Numbered from the stretch's first letter, positions 41,012 through 50,117 are shown. The stretch: DNA of 64,000 nt from Gemmata sp051859125 (GCF_051859125.1 NZ_JBHYGG010000112.1:62001-126000), one strand, 5' to 3'. Notes: generated from the letters alone by a model not told the origin. A program made the numbers and translations.

Positions 41012-41412
41012 CTCTTCACACGCGACACGCGGCCCCGTTCCGAGCCCCTCTGCTCGTCGCGGTCTCACTTTCGCTGCTGGCGGGTTGCGACCGCACGAGA
41101 CAGTCGACCGCTCGCGACGCTCACGAGGTGACACCGCACCCACGGGCCGAGGGGCCGAAGCGGAACGGGACCGCCCCGGTCACCCTCAAGACCTTTGACG
41201 CCATCCGCGAAGGGATGAGTTACGACGAGGTGGCCGACATCATCGGCCGAGAAGGTGAGGAGAAGGAGCGGTACGAGGCGGCGGGACGATCGAAAGCGAG
41301 TTTCACCTGGAGCAACCCCGACGGCTCCTCAGTCGGGGCCACGTTCATCAACAACGCCCTCGTCTCAAAGTCGCAGTACAAGATCGCCGCGAAGCCGTTC
41401 ATCCCGCAGTAG
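41008..41412 (+). CDS. Prophage lipoprotein with BamE/SmpA-like domain
   Basis: A 134-aa product from GTG 41008. A signal peptide with lipobox LSLLAGC precedes the mature Cys at about residue 26. The mature part reads TFDAIREGMSYDEVADIIG and later SFTWSNPDGSSVGATFINNA, matching the SmpA/OmlA (BamE-like) fold. It is co-transcribed with the small regulator on the plus strand, opposite the lytic operon, so it is probably made in the lysogen. Surface lipoproteins of temperate phages often block superinfection; that is inference. Confidence 0.85.
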   Translation: MTLHTRHAAPFRAPLLVAVSLSLLAGCDRTRQSTARDAHEVTPHPRAEGPKRNGTAPVTLKTFDAIREGMSYDEVADIIGREGEEKERYEAAGRSKASFTWSNPDGSSVGATFINNALVSKSQYKIAAKPFIPQ

Positions 41413-41415
41413 CGC

Positions 41416-41856
41416 TCACCCCACCGCCACGAGCCGGTACCGGTCCTCACTCGACTCCACCGGGTCGGTCTCGTCGGCCAGGCCGAGGGCGTCCCGCACC
41501 ACGGCCCGCAGCCGCGACACCGCGTTCTGCACGGTGCGGTCCTCGGTGTGCCGGTCCCACACCTTCACCTTCATGTCGCCCGCGGTGAGCCCGGCCTCGC
41601 CCGCCTCGACGAGCTCGCGGAACAGCGCCGCGAGCTTCCCCGGCAGCTTGAACGTGGTCCCGTTGTACGCGCCGTGCTCGCCGCGGGCGTGCCACCCGGC
41701 CGCCGGCGGCCAGTCCTCGCTCGGCGCGGGCGGCACCTCGATCTTCAGCTTCGTCCCGTCCATGAGTTGCAGGTTCACCGACCGCACCCCCTGCCCCGCG
41801 GTCCGGCGGGCGTAGTGGCGTGCGGCGTCAATCAGAACGTGGGCGGGCGTGGACAT
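41416..41856 (-). CDS. Phage DNA-binding-like protein (winged helix)
   Basis: A 146-aa product from ATG 41856. N-terminal 60 residues are mixed; the C-terminal half reads ALFRELVEAGEAGLTAGDMK and VQNAVSRLRAVVRDALGLAD, consistent with a winged-helix domain like that used by response regulators or phage repressors. It lies between the integrase and the divergent control region, so a role in lysogeny control is plausible. Start chosen by position and MSTPAHVL. Confidence 0.55.
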   Translation of the reverse strand: MSTPAHVLIDAARHYARRTAGQGVRSVNLQLMDGTKLKIEVPPAPSEDWPPAAGWHARGEHGAYNGTTFKLPGKLAALFRELVEAGEAGLTAGDMKVKVWDRHTEDRTVQNAVSRLRAVVRDALGLADETDPVESSEDRYRLVAVG

Positions 41857-41869
41857 GACAGGGGTCCGT

Positions 41870-42004
41870 CGGCTGGGAGATAGTGTACAAATTGACATTA
41901 CAAGTATACGCTACCTTTCCTGACGCGCCGGGCGCGATGTCGGTTCCAAGAATTCGGATTTGGCGGGTGAGGTGGAGTGCGGGTTGTACCGGCGTGTCTG
42001 ACAC
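41870..42004. promoter_or_regulatory. AT-rich control segment between regulator and integrase stop
   Basis: The gap contains an imperfect dyad, TAGTGTACA and its partner GTATACGCTA, separated by a 13-base AT-rich stretch at 41880-41911, and a perfect TTGACA at 41892. It likely holds the promoter and operator of the regulator gene starting at 41856. No confident -10 hexamer in the right orientation was found. Confidence 0.4.
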
Positions 42005-43321
42005 TCAGCCGGTCGCGATTGCGATTCGCCGCGCGACGGCCTCGTTCGGGTCCGCGTACACCTCGGCCGCGACCTGGGGCGTGTCGCCGATGATCGCCGC
42101 TGCGGCCGCGTTGTCCTCGTACAGCCGCTGCACCTCGGTGGCGCGGTTGTGGCGCAACTGGTGGGGCGTCCAGGGCTCCACCCCGGCCCGCTCGCAGGCG
42201 AGCCGCACGTACTCGCCGAACGACTCGCGGCTGACGGCGGTCCGCTTGGTCCCCTTCTCGCCCCGCGGCGGGAACACCCACACGCGACCGCGGGGGTCAG
42301 GGCCGGCCGGCAGGAACGGCCGCAGCACCTCCTGGCCGCGCGGCCCGATCCACACGAGCTTCGGCTTCCGCCGGGCCTTGCGGTGCAGGTTCTTGTCCGA
42401 CCCGATGCGGTAGCACCACACCTTCGGGTTCGTGCGGTCGACCTTCTCCCACGTCATCGCGCAGAGCTCGCCGGGGCGGCACCCGATCAGGAGCATGGCC
42501 CGCACCATCTGGGCCAGGACCGCGCGCCGCTCGGGGAGTTCGTGGAGGTGCGGGAGCGTGGCCTCGATGTCGGCCAGGGGGACGGACATGACCGGGTCCG
42601 CGTCCTCGGCGGCGGTCCGGCCCGGTTGCAGGTTCGGCACCGACTCCAGGACCGCGGCGACGTCGGGGGGAACGAGGTCCTCGCCGACCCCCCACCGGAA
42701 GCAGCGGCACACCCGCCACGTGTACTTGTTGATCGTGTCGCGCGCGAGAGGGGCGTCGATCATCGCCTGCTGCAGCGCCTTCAGGTGCCGCCCCTTCACC
42801 TCGCCCACGGGCACGTCGCCGTAGTGCTCGTTGAGCAAGTTGAGCGCGGCTCGCTGGCCGGCCACCTCCGACGTCTGCTTCCCCTCCTTGACGTAGTACC
42901 GCTCGGCGTGCCGCATGTACCGGACCACCAACTCGCCGACGTTGAGCCCGCCGGCCGGCGCCGGGGCCAGATCCGCCCCGCTGGCCCACTCGATCGCGAA
43001 CCGCTTGTACGCATCCCGGGACTCCGGGCTCTGCCACGGGCCGAAGTACCGGGCGTGCTCCCTCCCGTTGGCCCACCACCGCGCGAACGCCTGGCCGCCC
43101 GCGTGCTGCTTGTACGCCGGGCACGGCTTGGGACCGGTGGCCCCCTTCCGCTTCGGGCGGAACTTCTTCGCGAGGGGCGCGGTCAGCGCCTCGGCGAGCG
43201 TGTACCCCTGGTGCTCGATCCGGCTGCGGATCGTCTCGACGTGCAGCCCGGTCCGCTGCGACCACTGCTTGAGGGTCAGCGACTCACCGGCGTGGGTGTA
43301 GAGCTTGGGCGGGTTCGGCAT
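42005..43321 (-). CDS. int: Tyrosine recombinase integrase
   Basis: The 438-aa integrase inserts the phage at the tRNA gene next door. The N-terminus carries an arm-binding-like region (LKQWSQRTGLHVETIRSRIE). A SAM-like core-binding domain spans about 115-220. The catalytic domain holds the first Arg in LIGCRPGEL near 280, HQLRHNRAT near 387-395 with the second Arg, and the nucleophile in EVYADP near 421. All expected residues are present, so it should be active. ATG 43321 sits on an inverted repeat. Confidence 0.93.
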   Translation of the reverse strand: MPNPPKLYTHAGESLTLKQWSQRTGLHVETIRSRIEHQGYTLAEALTAPLAKKFRPKRKGATGPKPCPAYKQHAGGQAFARWWANGREHARYFGPWQSPESRDAYKRFAIEWASGADLAPAPAGGLNVGELVVRYMRHAERYYVKEGKQTSEVAGQRAALNLLNEHYGDVPVGEVKGRHLKALQQAMIDAPLARDTINKYTWRVCRCFRWGVGEDLVPPDVAAVLESVPNLQPGRTAAEDADPVMSVPLADIEATLPHLHELPERRAVLAQMVRAMLLIGCRPGELCAMTWEKVDRTNPKVWCYRIGSDKNLHRKARRKPKLVWIGPRGQEVLRPFLPAGPDPRGRVWVFPPRGEKGTKRTAVSRESFGEYVRLACERAGVEPWTPHQLRHNRATEVQRLYEDNAAAAAIIGDTPQVAAEVYADPNEAVARRIAIATG

Positions 43322-43402
43322 GGCACACAGTGTGCCACAGGTTCGCGCCGGCGCGAAGGGGCGTTGTCCGGGCTCATCTCATGACCGGGTATCGTACCCG
43401 GT
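43321..43402. repeat. Three palindromes beside integrase start
   Basis: TGGCACAC/GTGTGCCA is an 8-bp dyad with one spacer base at 43321-43337, overlapping the integrase start codon. TTCGCGCC/GGCGCGAA is a perfect 16-bp palindrome at 43342-43357. ACCGGGTA/TACCCGGT, with spacer TCG, lies at 43384-43402. They are probably regulatory or recombinase/excisionase sites near the attachment region. Confidence 0.6.
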
Positions 43403-43437
43403 TGAGGCGTTCGGGAGGTGACGGGCTGAAAATGAAA

Positions 43438-43462
43438 GAGCCCCAGGGAATCCCTGGGGCTC
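43438..43462 (-). terminator. Intrinsic terminator downstream of tRNA-Ala
   Basis: A perfect 11-bp GC-rich hairpin (GAGCCCCAGGG with its complement, short loop) is followed on the minus strand by CTTTCATTTT. It stands just after the 3' end of the tRNA-Ala gene, so it would end that transcript. Being on the prophage side of the att region, it may be phage-supplied. Confidence 0.75.
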
Positions 43463-43468
43463 GCGAGG

Positions 43469-43541
<73 letters not shown>

Positions 43542-43675
43542 TCGGCAAAAGTAACCTATCGACCGCCCGGCGGGGTGTCAACCCGTCGTGTTCGGCGGGG
43601 CACATTTTCGCGCCGGGTCGCGAGCGGGATCGCGTCCGATCGGCCGGGAATCGTGCGGCGCAGTTCGGCTTCTCG

Positions 43676-45169
43676 TCACTCCGCGGCGATGCGCTGAAGG
43701 TCGGCGCGCTTCCCCTCGTAGGTCTCGTCGAACGCCAGCACCGCGGGGTCGGGCGCGACGCCCTCGGCCTTGCACGCCATCGCGTACACGTCCGGCCACC
43801 AGTTCGCGTGGTTGGTTAGCCCCTGCTCCTTCACCGTGACCCAGTTGCTCAGCACCTTCGACCAGGCCGCGTCGCCGTACGCGAGTGCCTCTTTCAGGCT
43901 GCCGAACTCGGGGACATACCACAAGCGGCCGATCTGCGAGTGCAATACCTCGTCGGCCCAGTCGAAGTCCTGGATGTTGGCGATGAGCGGCAGGCCGGTC
44001 GCCTGGCCGGTCTCGAACTCGTAGCGCTTGCCGGTCTTCGGCATCAGCCCCTGCTCGATGAAGTACAGCACGCCGTGCCGCTCCATCGGGGTGCACTCGG
44101 TGTTGAGCCGGTGCGACCAGTTGAACGTGATCTTGGCCTTGGTCCAGTCGACGCCGAGCGCGACGAACCCGACCTCGCCCATCATCGCGTGCCGGGCCTC
44201 GTCCCAGAGCTGGCGGCTCATGTCGCGGTAGTAGCCCCACGGCTTGCCGGGGGTCTGGGTGATGATGCTGGCCATCATCTCGGGCACGTCGATCTCGCGG
44301 AGCCGCTTGTAGAGCATCATGAGCGCCTTGGGCCGCGCCGGGAACGCCGGGTTGTACAGGAAGCTCTCGGCGTTGACCCCCTGGTTCCACGGGTCGGTGA
44401 ACCTGGCGTCGCGCTTCGGAACCGGGTCGTAGACGTAGGGCTTCGCGGAATAGCGGCGCGGCAGGGGCTCTGGCGAACCCTGAGCGCCAGCGAGGGAGTG
44501 ACGCTCACCCCCTCGCTGGCGCTCAGGGTTCGCCGGGGTAGTTGCGGTGCCATCGAGCCAACCGGCCAGGTTCAAAAGAGCGTGCAGCGTGTCTATCCAG
44601 TCCACGAGTGCCAGCGGACCTTCAGGAAGCAAGCAGGCGTCGGCTTGCCGGCCCCAGGTGATCATGTCGGTGAGTTCGAGCCGAGCGAACCGTAACACAC
44701 GGCGACTGGGTGCATCGGTCAGCGGGTTGGTATCTTTCGCGTAACGGTGGCAGGCGTCTTCCAGTGCCGGCAGCGCGAACTGGTAGAGCCCAGAGACCAA
44801 CAGTTCCGTCGTCGGCGCGGTCAGAATCTCGTCGAAGAACGCTTCCAGCGCCGGGTGCGGCACGTCTTCCAGCCCCAGCGGCGGCTCGCGCATCTCGCCG
44901 ATGCGCGAGCGCAGTGCGGCGACGTGCTCCGCACACAGGTAGGCGTGGTGCGCGAAGGCGGTCTTCAGTTCGTAGATCGGCTCGGACGTGATGCGGGCCG
45001 TCAGGATCTGGTGGAGCCGCTTGAAGCAGTAATGGAACCGCTTCAGCCGCCGCACGCACTCCTCGACGCCGAGGCCGGGCCGTGCGGCCTCCTCGACCGT
45101 ACACAGCCCGGCGAGTTGCGGGAGCCCCTTGTACGACGTGTAACCAGCGAGCGGCGTGGGCGTGGACAT
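43676..45169 (-). CDS. Ferritin-like protein, planctomycete-type, with in-frame palindromic insert
   Basis: A 497-aa product from ATG 45169. Helices with E...H patterns, HHAYLCAEHVAALRSRIGEM near 95-115 and SRQLWDEARHAMMGEVGFVAL near 320, suggest a ferritin-like four-helix fold able to bind two metals. Between them, around residues 213-235, is a segment encoded by a 63-bp palindrome (44472..44534), an intergenic element that has entered the gene without breaking the frame. Biochemical role unknown. First host gene beside the prophage. Confidence 0.7.
   Translation of the reverse strand: MSTPTPLAGYTSYKGLPQLAGLCTVEEAARPGLGVEECVRRLKRFHYCFKRLHQILTARITSEPIYELKTAFAHHAYLCAEHVAALRSRIGEMREPPLGLEDVPHPALEAFFDEILTAPTTELLVSGLYQFALPALEDACHRYAKDTNPLTDAPSRRVLRFARLELTDMITWGRQADACLLPEGPLALVDWIDTLHALLNLAGWLDGTATTPANPERQRGGERHSLAGAQGSPEPLPRRYSAKPYVYDPVPKRDARFTDPWNQGVNAESFLYNPAFPARPKALMMLYKRLREIDVPEMMASIITQTPGKPWGYYRDMSRQLWDEARHAMMGEVGFVALGVDWTKAKITFNWSHRLNTECTPMERHGVLYFIEQGLMPKTGKRYEFETGQATGLPLIANIQDFDWADEVLHSQIGRLWYVPEFGSLKEALAYGDAAWSKVLSNWVTVKEQGLTNHANWWPDVYAMACKAEGVAPDPAVLAFDETYEGKRADLQRIAAE
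44472..44534. repeat. In-frame palindromic element inside a gene
   Basis: Two perfect 25-bp arms (44472-44496 and 44510-44534), reading GGCGAACCCTGAGCGCCAGC at the left, are separated by a 13-base loop. It encodes a 21-residue segment containing RQRGGERHSLAGAQG in the ferritin-like protein. Such CCCTCGCTGGCGCTC-type palindromes are known as intergenic repeats in Gemmata-type genomes; here it is within a reading frame that stays open. Confidence 0.8.
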
Positions 45170-45210
45170 GGGAAGCCCTCGGGTGGGTGCGTGCGGCCGC
45201 GGCGGGCCGG

Positions 45211-46527
45211 CTACCAGATCGAGATCTCGCACTTCGGCAAGACCGCGTTGATCGCGTCCGTGCCGATCAGGACGGACTCCTGGCTGACGATCAGGTGGGT
45301 GAGGTTCGTCAACGGGGCCAACTGCTTCAGGCCGTCGCCCGTCACCTTCGTCACACGCAGGTTGAGCGAGGTCAGGCCAGTCAGCTTCGCCAGGTCCGCC
45401 ATCCCGGCGTCGGTGACCGCAGTTGATTCCAGGTCGAGGTTGGTGAGCGTGCCGAGCGGGGCCAGGTCCTTCAGCCCGGCGCTCGTCACCCGCGTGCCCC
45501 TCAGGTCGAGCGTGGCGAGTTTGGGGAGCGTGGCCAGGTCCCGCAGGCCGGCGTTCGTCACGCGGGTGGAGCCGAGTCGAAGGGCGGTCAGCGTCTTGAT
45601 GGCGGCGAGTTCCTTGACCCCCGCGTCGGTCACCTTGGTCTCCGTCAGGTCCAGGGTCGTGAGGTTAGGCAGGTTGCGAAGCTCCTTGACCCCCGCGTCG
45701 GTCAGGTCCCCCTGGCGCAGCTTCAGGCTGGTCAGAGTCTTCACGGCCGCGACGTGCTTCAGCGCGGCGTCCGTCACTTTGGTGCTGGACAGGTCGAGGG
45801 CCGTGAGCCCCTTGATGGCCCCCAGATCCTTCAGCCCCTCGCCGCCCGGCCGCAGGGCGACCGCCAGGTTCAGCTTGGTGAGGGCGGGGAGCGCGGCCAA
45901 CTCCTTGACGCAGGCATCGGTGAGGTTCGTGCCGCCGAGCGCGAGTGACTTGAGGTTCTGCAACGAGGCGAGGGTCTTGACCCCGGCGTCGGTCGTGCCG
46001 CTGGCGTACAGCGCCAGCGAGGTGAGTTTCCTGAGGGTGACGAGTTCCTTCAGCCCCGCGTCGGTCACCGCCCCGCCCACGCTGACGGCGGTGAGGTTCT
46101 CGAGCGGCGTGAGGTGCCCCACCCCGGCGTCGGTCAACCCGACCCCGAGCAGGTGCAGGCTGACGAGGTTCGTCTGGGTGCGCAGCGGGGCCAGTTGCCC
46201 CTCGGCGACCGGGTGCTCCGACAGGTCCAGGCCGAACGGAACGGGGACGACGGGGAGGTTCTCCATCTTCGGCGCGGCCCCGGATTGGAACCCAGGGATC
46301 GGGTTCGCGAGTTGCTTCGGGTTGTGGTTGAAGTTGTACCGCGTCGTGGGGGTCGCCTCGGCCTCAACCCACCCGTGCGACATCCAGCCCTGGTTTGTCC
46401 AGACCTTGACGACGTCCGGGTCGATCGGCTTCGACACGGCCGCCGGGTCGGCGGGGAGCGCGTCGGGCCGCCTGGAGCACGCGACGCACACCAGGGTCAG
46501 GAGCAGCAGCGGCCATCGGCGGGACAT
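45211..46527 (-). CDS. Leucine-rich-repeat lipoprotein
   Basis: A 438-aa exported lipoprotein from ATG 46527. Signal peptide with lipobox LTLVCVAC (Cys17). From about residue 115 there are about thirteen 23-24-residue LRRs of the type T(D/N)AGVKELAALKNLTxLxL, typical of planctomycete bacterial LRRs. They form a curved binding scaffold. The partner is unknown. A paralogous LRR lipoprotein lies immediately upstream (46585..48669), so the pair arose by duplication. Function is inferred as cell-surface protein binding. Confidence 0.88.
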   Translation of the reverse strand: MSRRWPLLLLTLVCVACSRRPDALPADPAAVSKPIDPDVVKVWTNQGWMSHGWVEAEATPTTRYNFNHNPKQLANPIPGFQSGAAPKMENLPVVPVPFGLDLSEHPVAEGQLAPLRTQTNLVSLHLLGVGLTDAGVGHLTPLENLTAVSVGGAVTDAGLKELVTLRKLTSLALYASGTTDAGVKTLASLQNLKSLALGGTNLTDACVKELAALPALTKLNLAVALRPGGEGLKDLGAIKGLTALDLSSTKVTDAALKHVAAVKTLTSLKLRQGDLTDAGVKELRNLPNLTTLDLTETKVTDAGVKELAAIKTLTALRLGSTRVTNAGLRDLATLPKLATLDLRGTRVTSAGLKDLAPLGTLTNLDLESTAVTDAGMADLAKLTGLTSLNLRVTKVTGDGLKQLAPLTNLTHLIVSQESVLIGTDAINAVLPKCEISIW

Positions 46528-46584
46528 GGGTGGTCTCCGGTTGCAAGGGTTGGGATCGGGTCACGCGGCCGCCGGCCGCCCCGG

Positions 46585-48669
46585 CTACCTGCGGACCTCG
46601 CAGTCCGGCAGGGTACTGCGGATCGCGTCGTAGCTGGCCGGGTCGGCGATGTTCTGTCCGAGCAGGTCGAGTCGCCTCAGGGCCTTGAACGCCCGCAGCG
46701 GCGTCAGGTCCGCGTTCGACACGTTTGTGAGCTTGAGTGTGGCCAGGTGCTCCAGCGTGGCGAGCGCTCCCCACCCCTTCGAGGACACCGGACAGTTCGC
46801 CAGGTTGAGGGACCTCAGCTTGGTGAGCGCGGCGAGTTCCCTCACCCCGTCGTCCACCGCGAGGGTCGAGGCGAGGTCCAGGGTCTCAAGATTCTTCAGA
46901 CGGGCCAGAGCCTTCAGACCCTCGGCCGAAATCTTGCGGTTGTTGGCGAACCGCGCCGACGTGAGGCGCTGGAGGGTGACCAGGTGCTTCACCCCGGCGT
47001 CGGTGATCCCGTCGTTGTCGGCGACGTCCAGCGAGCGGAGGCCGGTCATCGTCGCGATGTCCTTCATCGCCGCGTCCGTGATCCGATTGCTCGACAGGTC
47101 GAGGTGCTCAAGGTGCTTGAAGGCGGCGACGTCCCAGGCGCCGTCGTCGTGGATCGTGTTCCCTCGCAGGTTCAGGTGCCGCAACTTCGGGACGTGGGTC
47201 GCCAGCGCCCGGAGAACCTTGACGTCGGCGGCCCCGGACGCCAGGCTGACGGACCGGAGGTTGTTGAGGCCGGCGAGGTCGTCGAGGCCGTTGGCGTTGA
47301 CCCCCACCCGCGACAGATTCAGGACCTCGAGCGAGTCCAGCGCGGCCAGTGCCCGCACGCCCTCGTCGCCCAGCGTGCAGGTGTTGGACAGGTCCAGTTC
47401 GGCGAGCCTGGCCAGCGGGGCCAGCTCCCGCAAATCCGCCGGCGTGACGTTCTTCAGGTTCGCGAGGCTGAGCGTGTCGAGGTTGTCGAGGCCCCGCAGG
47501 TGCCGGAGCCCGGCACCGGTCACGGCGGTGGCGCTCAGGTCGAGCGCGACGATGTCCGCGTCCGCGTCCGCCGGCCCGCCCGCGCCGCGGGCGATCGGGA
47601 GCGTGTGGAGTACCCCCGCGCGCCGCAGCGCGCCGACGGCGTCGTCCGTCACGCTGCCGGGAACCAGGTACAGGGTCTTGAGGCGCTTCAGCGGCTCCAG
47701 CGCGGTGAGGCCCGCGCCGGCGACGGTGGCCATGTTCAGCTCCAGGACCTCCAGCTTCTGGAGCGGCGCGAGGTCCTGGAGGCTCGCGGTCGTGACCGGG
47801 GCCACGCGCAGCCCCAGGTGCGTGAGGTTCTTCAGAGCGGCCAGCTCTTTCACGCCCGCGTCGTTCATCACGCCGGGGGCGAGCGAGGTGGCGACCGTGA
47901 GTGACGTAAGGTTCTTCAGCCCCGCGAGCTCCTTCACGCCCGCGTTCGAGAAGGCGCCGCCGACCGAGAGCGCGGTCAGGCCTTTGACCGCGGCCAGCTC
48001 CTTGAGCCCCGCGTCGGTGACCCTGTCGACGACGAGGGCCGTCAGGTTCGGGACCGCGGCCAGCTCCTTGAGCCCTGCGTCCGTCACCCCCGTGCCCGCC
48101 ACCGAGAGGGAGACGAGGCTCTTCGAGGCGGCGAGGGCCCGCAGGCCGGCGCCGGTCACCTTACTGGAGCCGGTCACGTCGAGGTGCGCGAGGTTCGCGA
48201 CCGCCGCGAGGGCCTTGAGGTCGGCGTCGGTCGTGCGGTAGCCAGTCGAGAGCGCGAACGGCACCCCGACCTCGGGGAAGTGCTTGAGGGAGCTGGCGAG
48301 GTTGAACCCGGCGTAGACGAACCCGGGCCGCACGGGCTTGCGGTCCCGCGGGGGGGCGCCGCGGGGCGTCTGGGTGAAGTCGTGGCCGAACCAGGCGAAC
48401 CTGAACTCGGCCCGGTTGCACGCCGCCAGGAGCTCGTCTGTGAACTCGGGCGGGAGCTTGTGCGGCTCCGGCGGCTTCGCAAGCACCGGCCGCTCCCGCG
48501 GTGCCCGCTCGGGCTTCGGCGACAGCGGCCTGGCGCGAGCCGGCGCGGCGCCGGGGCCGCCGGGCGGTCCGGCAGCGGCCTCGGGCGGAGCGACCGGCGG
48601 TTCTGCCTGGGGCTTGGAGCACGCGGCGCACGCTAGCAGGAGCGCGACAAGCAAGCAGCGCGTGAACAC
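46585..48669 (-). CDS. Large leucine-rich-repeat lipoprotein
   Basis: A 694-aa exported lipoprotein from GTG 48669. It has a short signal with lipobox LLLACAAC, then a Pro/Ala-rich spacer (residues about 20-75). The repeats start near residue 140 and continue for about twenty units of the same class as the neighbour (for example TDAGLKELAAVPNLTALVV). A small interruption occurs near residue 350. Transcribed in the same direction as 45211, separated by 57 bp, and likely co-expressed. Confidence 0.85.
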   Translation of the reverse strand: MFTRCLLVALLLACAACSKPQAEPPVAPPEAAAGPPGGPGAAPARARPLSPKPERAPRERPVLAKPPEPHKLPPEFTDELLAACNRAEFRFAWFGHDFTQTPRGAPPRDRKPVRPGFVYAGFNLASSLKHFPEVGVPFALSTGYRTTDADLKALAAVANLAHLDVTGSSKVTGAGLRALAASKSLVSLSVAGTGVTDAGLKELAAVPNLTALVVDRVTDAGLKELAAVKGLTALSVGGAFSNAGVKELAGLKNLTSLTVATSLAPGVMNDAGVKELAALKNLTHLGLRVAPVTTASLQDLAPLQKLEVLELNMATVAGAGLTALEPLKRLKTLYLVPGSVTDDAVGALRRAGVLHTLPIARGAGGPADADADIVALDLSATAVTGAGLRHLRGLDNLDTLSLANLKNVTPADLRELAPLARLAELDLSNTCTLGDEGVRALAALDSLEVLNLSRVGVNANGLDDLAGLNNLRSVSLASGAADVKVLRALATHVPKLRHLNLRGNTIHDDGAWDVAAFKHLEHLDLSSNRITDAAMKDIATMTGLRSLDVADNDGITDAGVKHLVTLQRLTSARFANNRKISAEGLKALARLKNLETLDLASTLAVDDGVRELAALTKLRSLNLANCPVSSKGWGALATLEHLATLKLTNVSNADLTPLRAFKALRRLDLLGQNIADPASYDAIRSTLPDCEVRR

Positions 48670-48787
48670 GGGGCGATCTCCGAGCGGGGAATGCGGAACA
48701 AACCCACGGGGGGCAACATAAACCCCCGGTGCAATCCCCGCGGCCCGACGGGCGCCACGTTGTACCGGGTCGCGTGCAATTGCCCCG

Positions 48788-48864
48788 GGTGGGGCAGGCA
48801 TTCGTGCCTGCCCCACCAGAGAGCTGGGTTTCAACTGCCCACTGTCCACTAACCACTAACCACT
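48788..48864. repeat. TTCG-loop hairpin plus ACCACTA repeats downstream of the epimerase
   Basis: GGTGGGGCAGGCA and its exact complement flank TTCG (48788-48817), a very stable hairpin. Between it and the epimerase stop there are tandem CCACTAAC/CCACTAACC units. The 193-bp gap before the LRR gene holds nothing else. Hairpin plus repeats probably belongs to the dispersed intergenic repeats and may also end transcription. Confidence 0.55.
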
Positions 48865-50038
48865 ACTTGCTGACGCCGAACTTGTACACCGTCGTCTGCT
48901 TGTAGGTCTCGCCGGGCTTGAGCACGACGTTCGACTTCTCCTTCCACTCGGGCTTGTTCACCGAGTCCGGGAACTTCTGCGGTTCGAGGCAGAACGCGGT
49001 GTGCTGCTTGTACACCGCACCGCCCTTGCCGGTGTTCGTGCCGTCGAGGAAGTTGCCGGTGTAGAACTGCAACCCGGGTTCGGTGGTGAACACTTCAAGC
49101 GTGCGGCCGCTCTTCGGGTCGGTGACGCGGGCCGCGAACTCCGGCCGCTCGGTCACGCCCTTGTCGAGCACGTAGTTCAGGTCGAACCCGACCGGCTTGC
49201 CGCCGGCCTTTTCGAGGTCCTTGCCCATCGCCTTCTTCTTGGTGAAGTCGAACGGGGTGCCGTCGACCGGCGCGACCTTGCCCGTCGGGACCAGCGTGTC
49301 GTCGCCGGGGGTGTAGTTCTTCGCGGCGAACTCCGCCTCGTGCTCGGCGATCGGCCCGCTGTTGTGCCCCGCGAGGTTGAAGTAGCTGTGGTGCGCGAGG
49401 TTGCAGATGGTCGTCTTGTCGGTGGTGGCGCGGAAGTCGATCACGAGTTCGTTGTTGTCGGTGAGCGTGTAGCTCACGGTCACGGTGAGCTTGCCGGGGT
49501 AGCCCTCCTCCCCATCAGGACTCGTGTAGCTGAACTTCACCGAAGGGCCGGTCGCGGTCAGCGACGCCTCGCCCTTCCATAGCTTCTTGTCGAACCCGGC
49601 CTTGCCGCCGTGCAGCGTGTGCGGGGCCGCGTTGTCGGCGAGCTTGTACTCCTTGCCCTCCAGCGTGAACTTCGCGTTGGCGATGCGGTTCGCGACCCGG
49701 CCGGCGTTGGTGCCGAAGTACGGGTGGCCCTTCAGGTAGTCGTCGAGCTTGTCGAACCCGAGCACCACGTCGGCGAACTTCCCGTCCTTGTCGGGCACGC
49801 GAAGTTCGGTGATGATCGCGCCGTACTCGATGCACTTCAGGACGACGTTGTTCTTGTTGACGAGCGTGAACTGCGTGACGGCCGCGCCGGGCACGTCCTT
49901 GCCGTTCTTGTCCGTGGTGCCGGGGAGCTTGCCGTAGGTCTCCTGCTCGAACGCGGGGCCGAGCTTGGCGGGCTGCGTCTGGGCACTGGCGGCGGTCGCA
50001 AGTGCGAGCGACGCGACGAGTGTTGAGAGGGTGCGCAT
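48863..50038 (-). CDS. galM: Secreted aldose 1-epimerase (galactose mutarotase)
   Basis: A 391-aa product from ATG 50038 (MRTLSTLVASLALATAASA, a signal peptide). The mutarotase fold is evident: ITELRVPDKDGKFADVVLGF, GRVANRIANAKFTLEG with the sugar-binding Arg/Asn, HTLHGGKAGFDKKLW with the catalytic His, CNLAHHSYFNLAG with the second His, and FCLEPQKFPDSVNKPE with the general-base Glu. It interconverts alpha and beta aldoses. Export suggests handling sugars in the periplasm. Upstream gene is divergent. Confidence 0.93.
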   Translation of the reverse strand: MRTLSTLVASLALATAASAQTQPAKLGPAFEQETYGKLPGTTDKNGKDVPGAAVTQFTLVNKNNVVLKCIEYGAIITELRVPDKDGKFADVVLGFDKLDDYLKGHPYFGTNAGRVANRIANAKFTLEGKEYKLADNAAPHTLHGGKAGFDKKLWKGEASLTATGPSVKFSYTSPDGEEGYPGKLTVTVSYTLTDNNELVIDFRATTDKTTICNLAHHSYFNLAGHNSGPIAEHEAEFAAKNYTPGDDTLVPTGKVAPVDGTPFDFTKKKAMGKDLEKAGGKPVGFDLNYVLDKGVTERPEFAARVTDPKSGRTLEVFTTEPGLQFYTGNFLDGTNTGKGGAVYKQHTAFCLEPQKFPDSVNKPEWKEKSNVVLKPGETYKQTTVYKFGVSK

Positions 50039-50117
50039 CCGAGAGAGCCTCCTGGGGGTGGGCGGGGTGTGGACATGGTATCCCGTGCCCAATCGGGCAC
50101 AAGCAGGAAGCAGTTTG

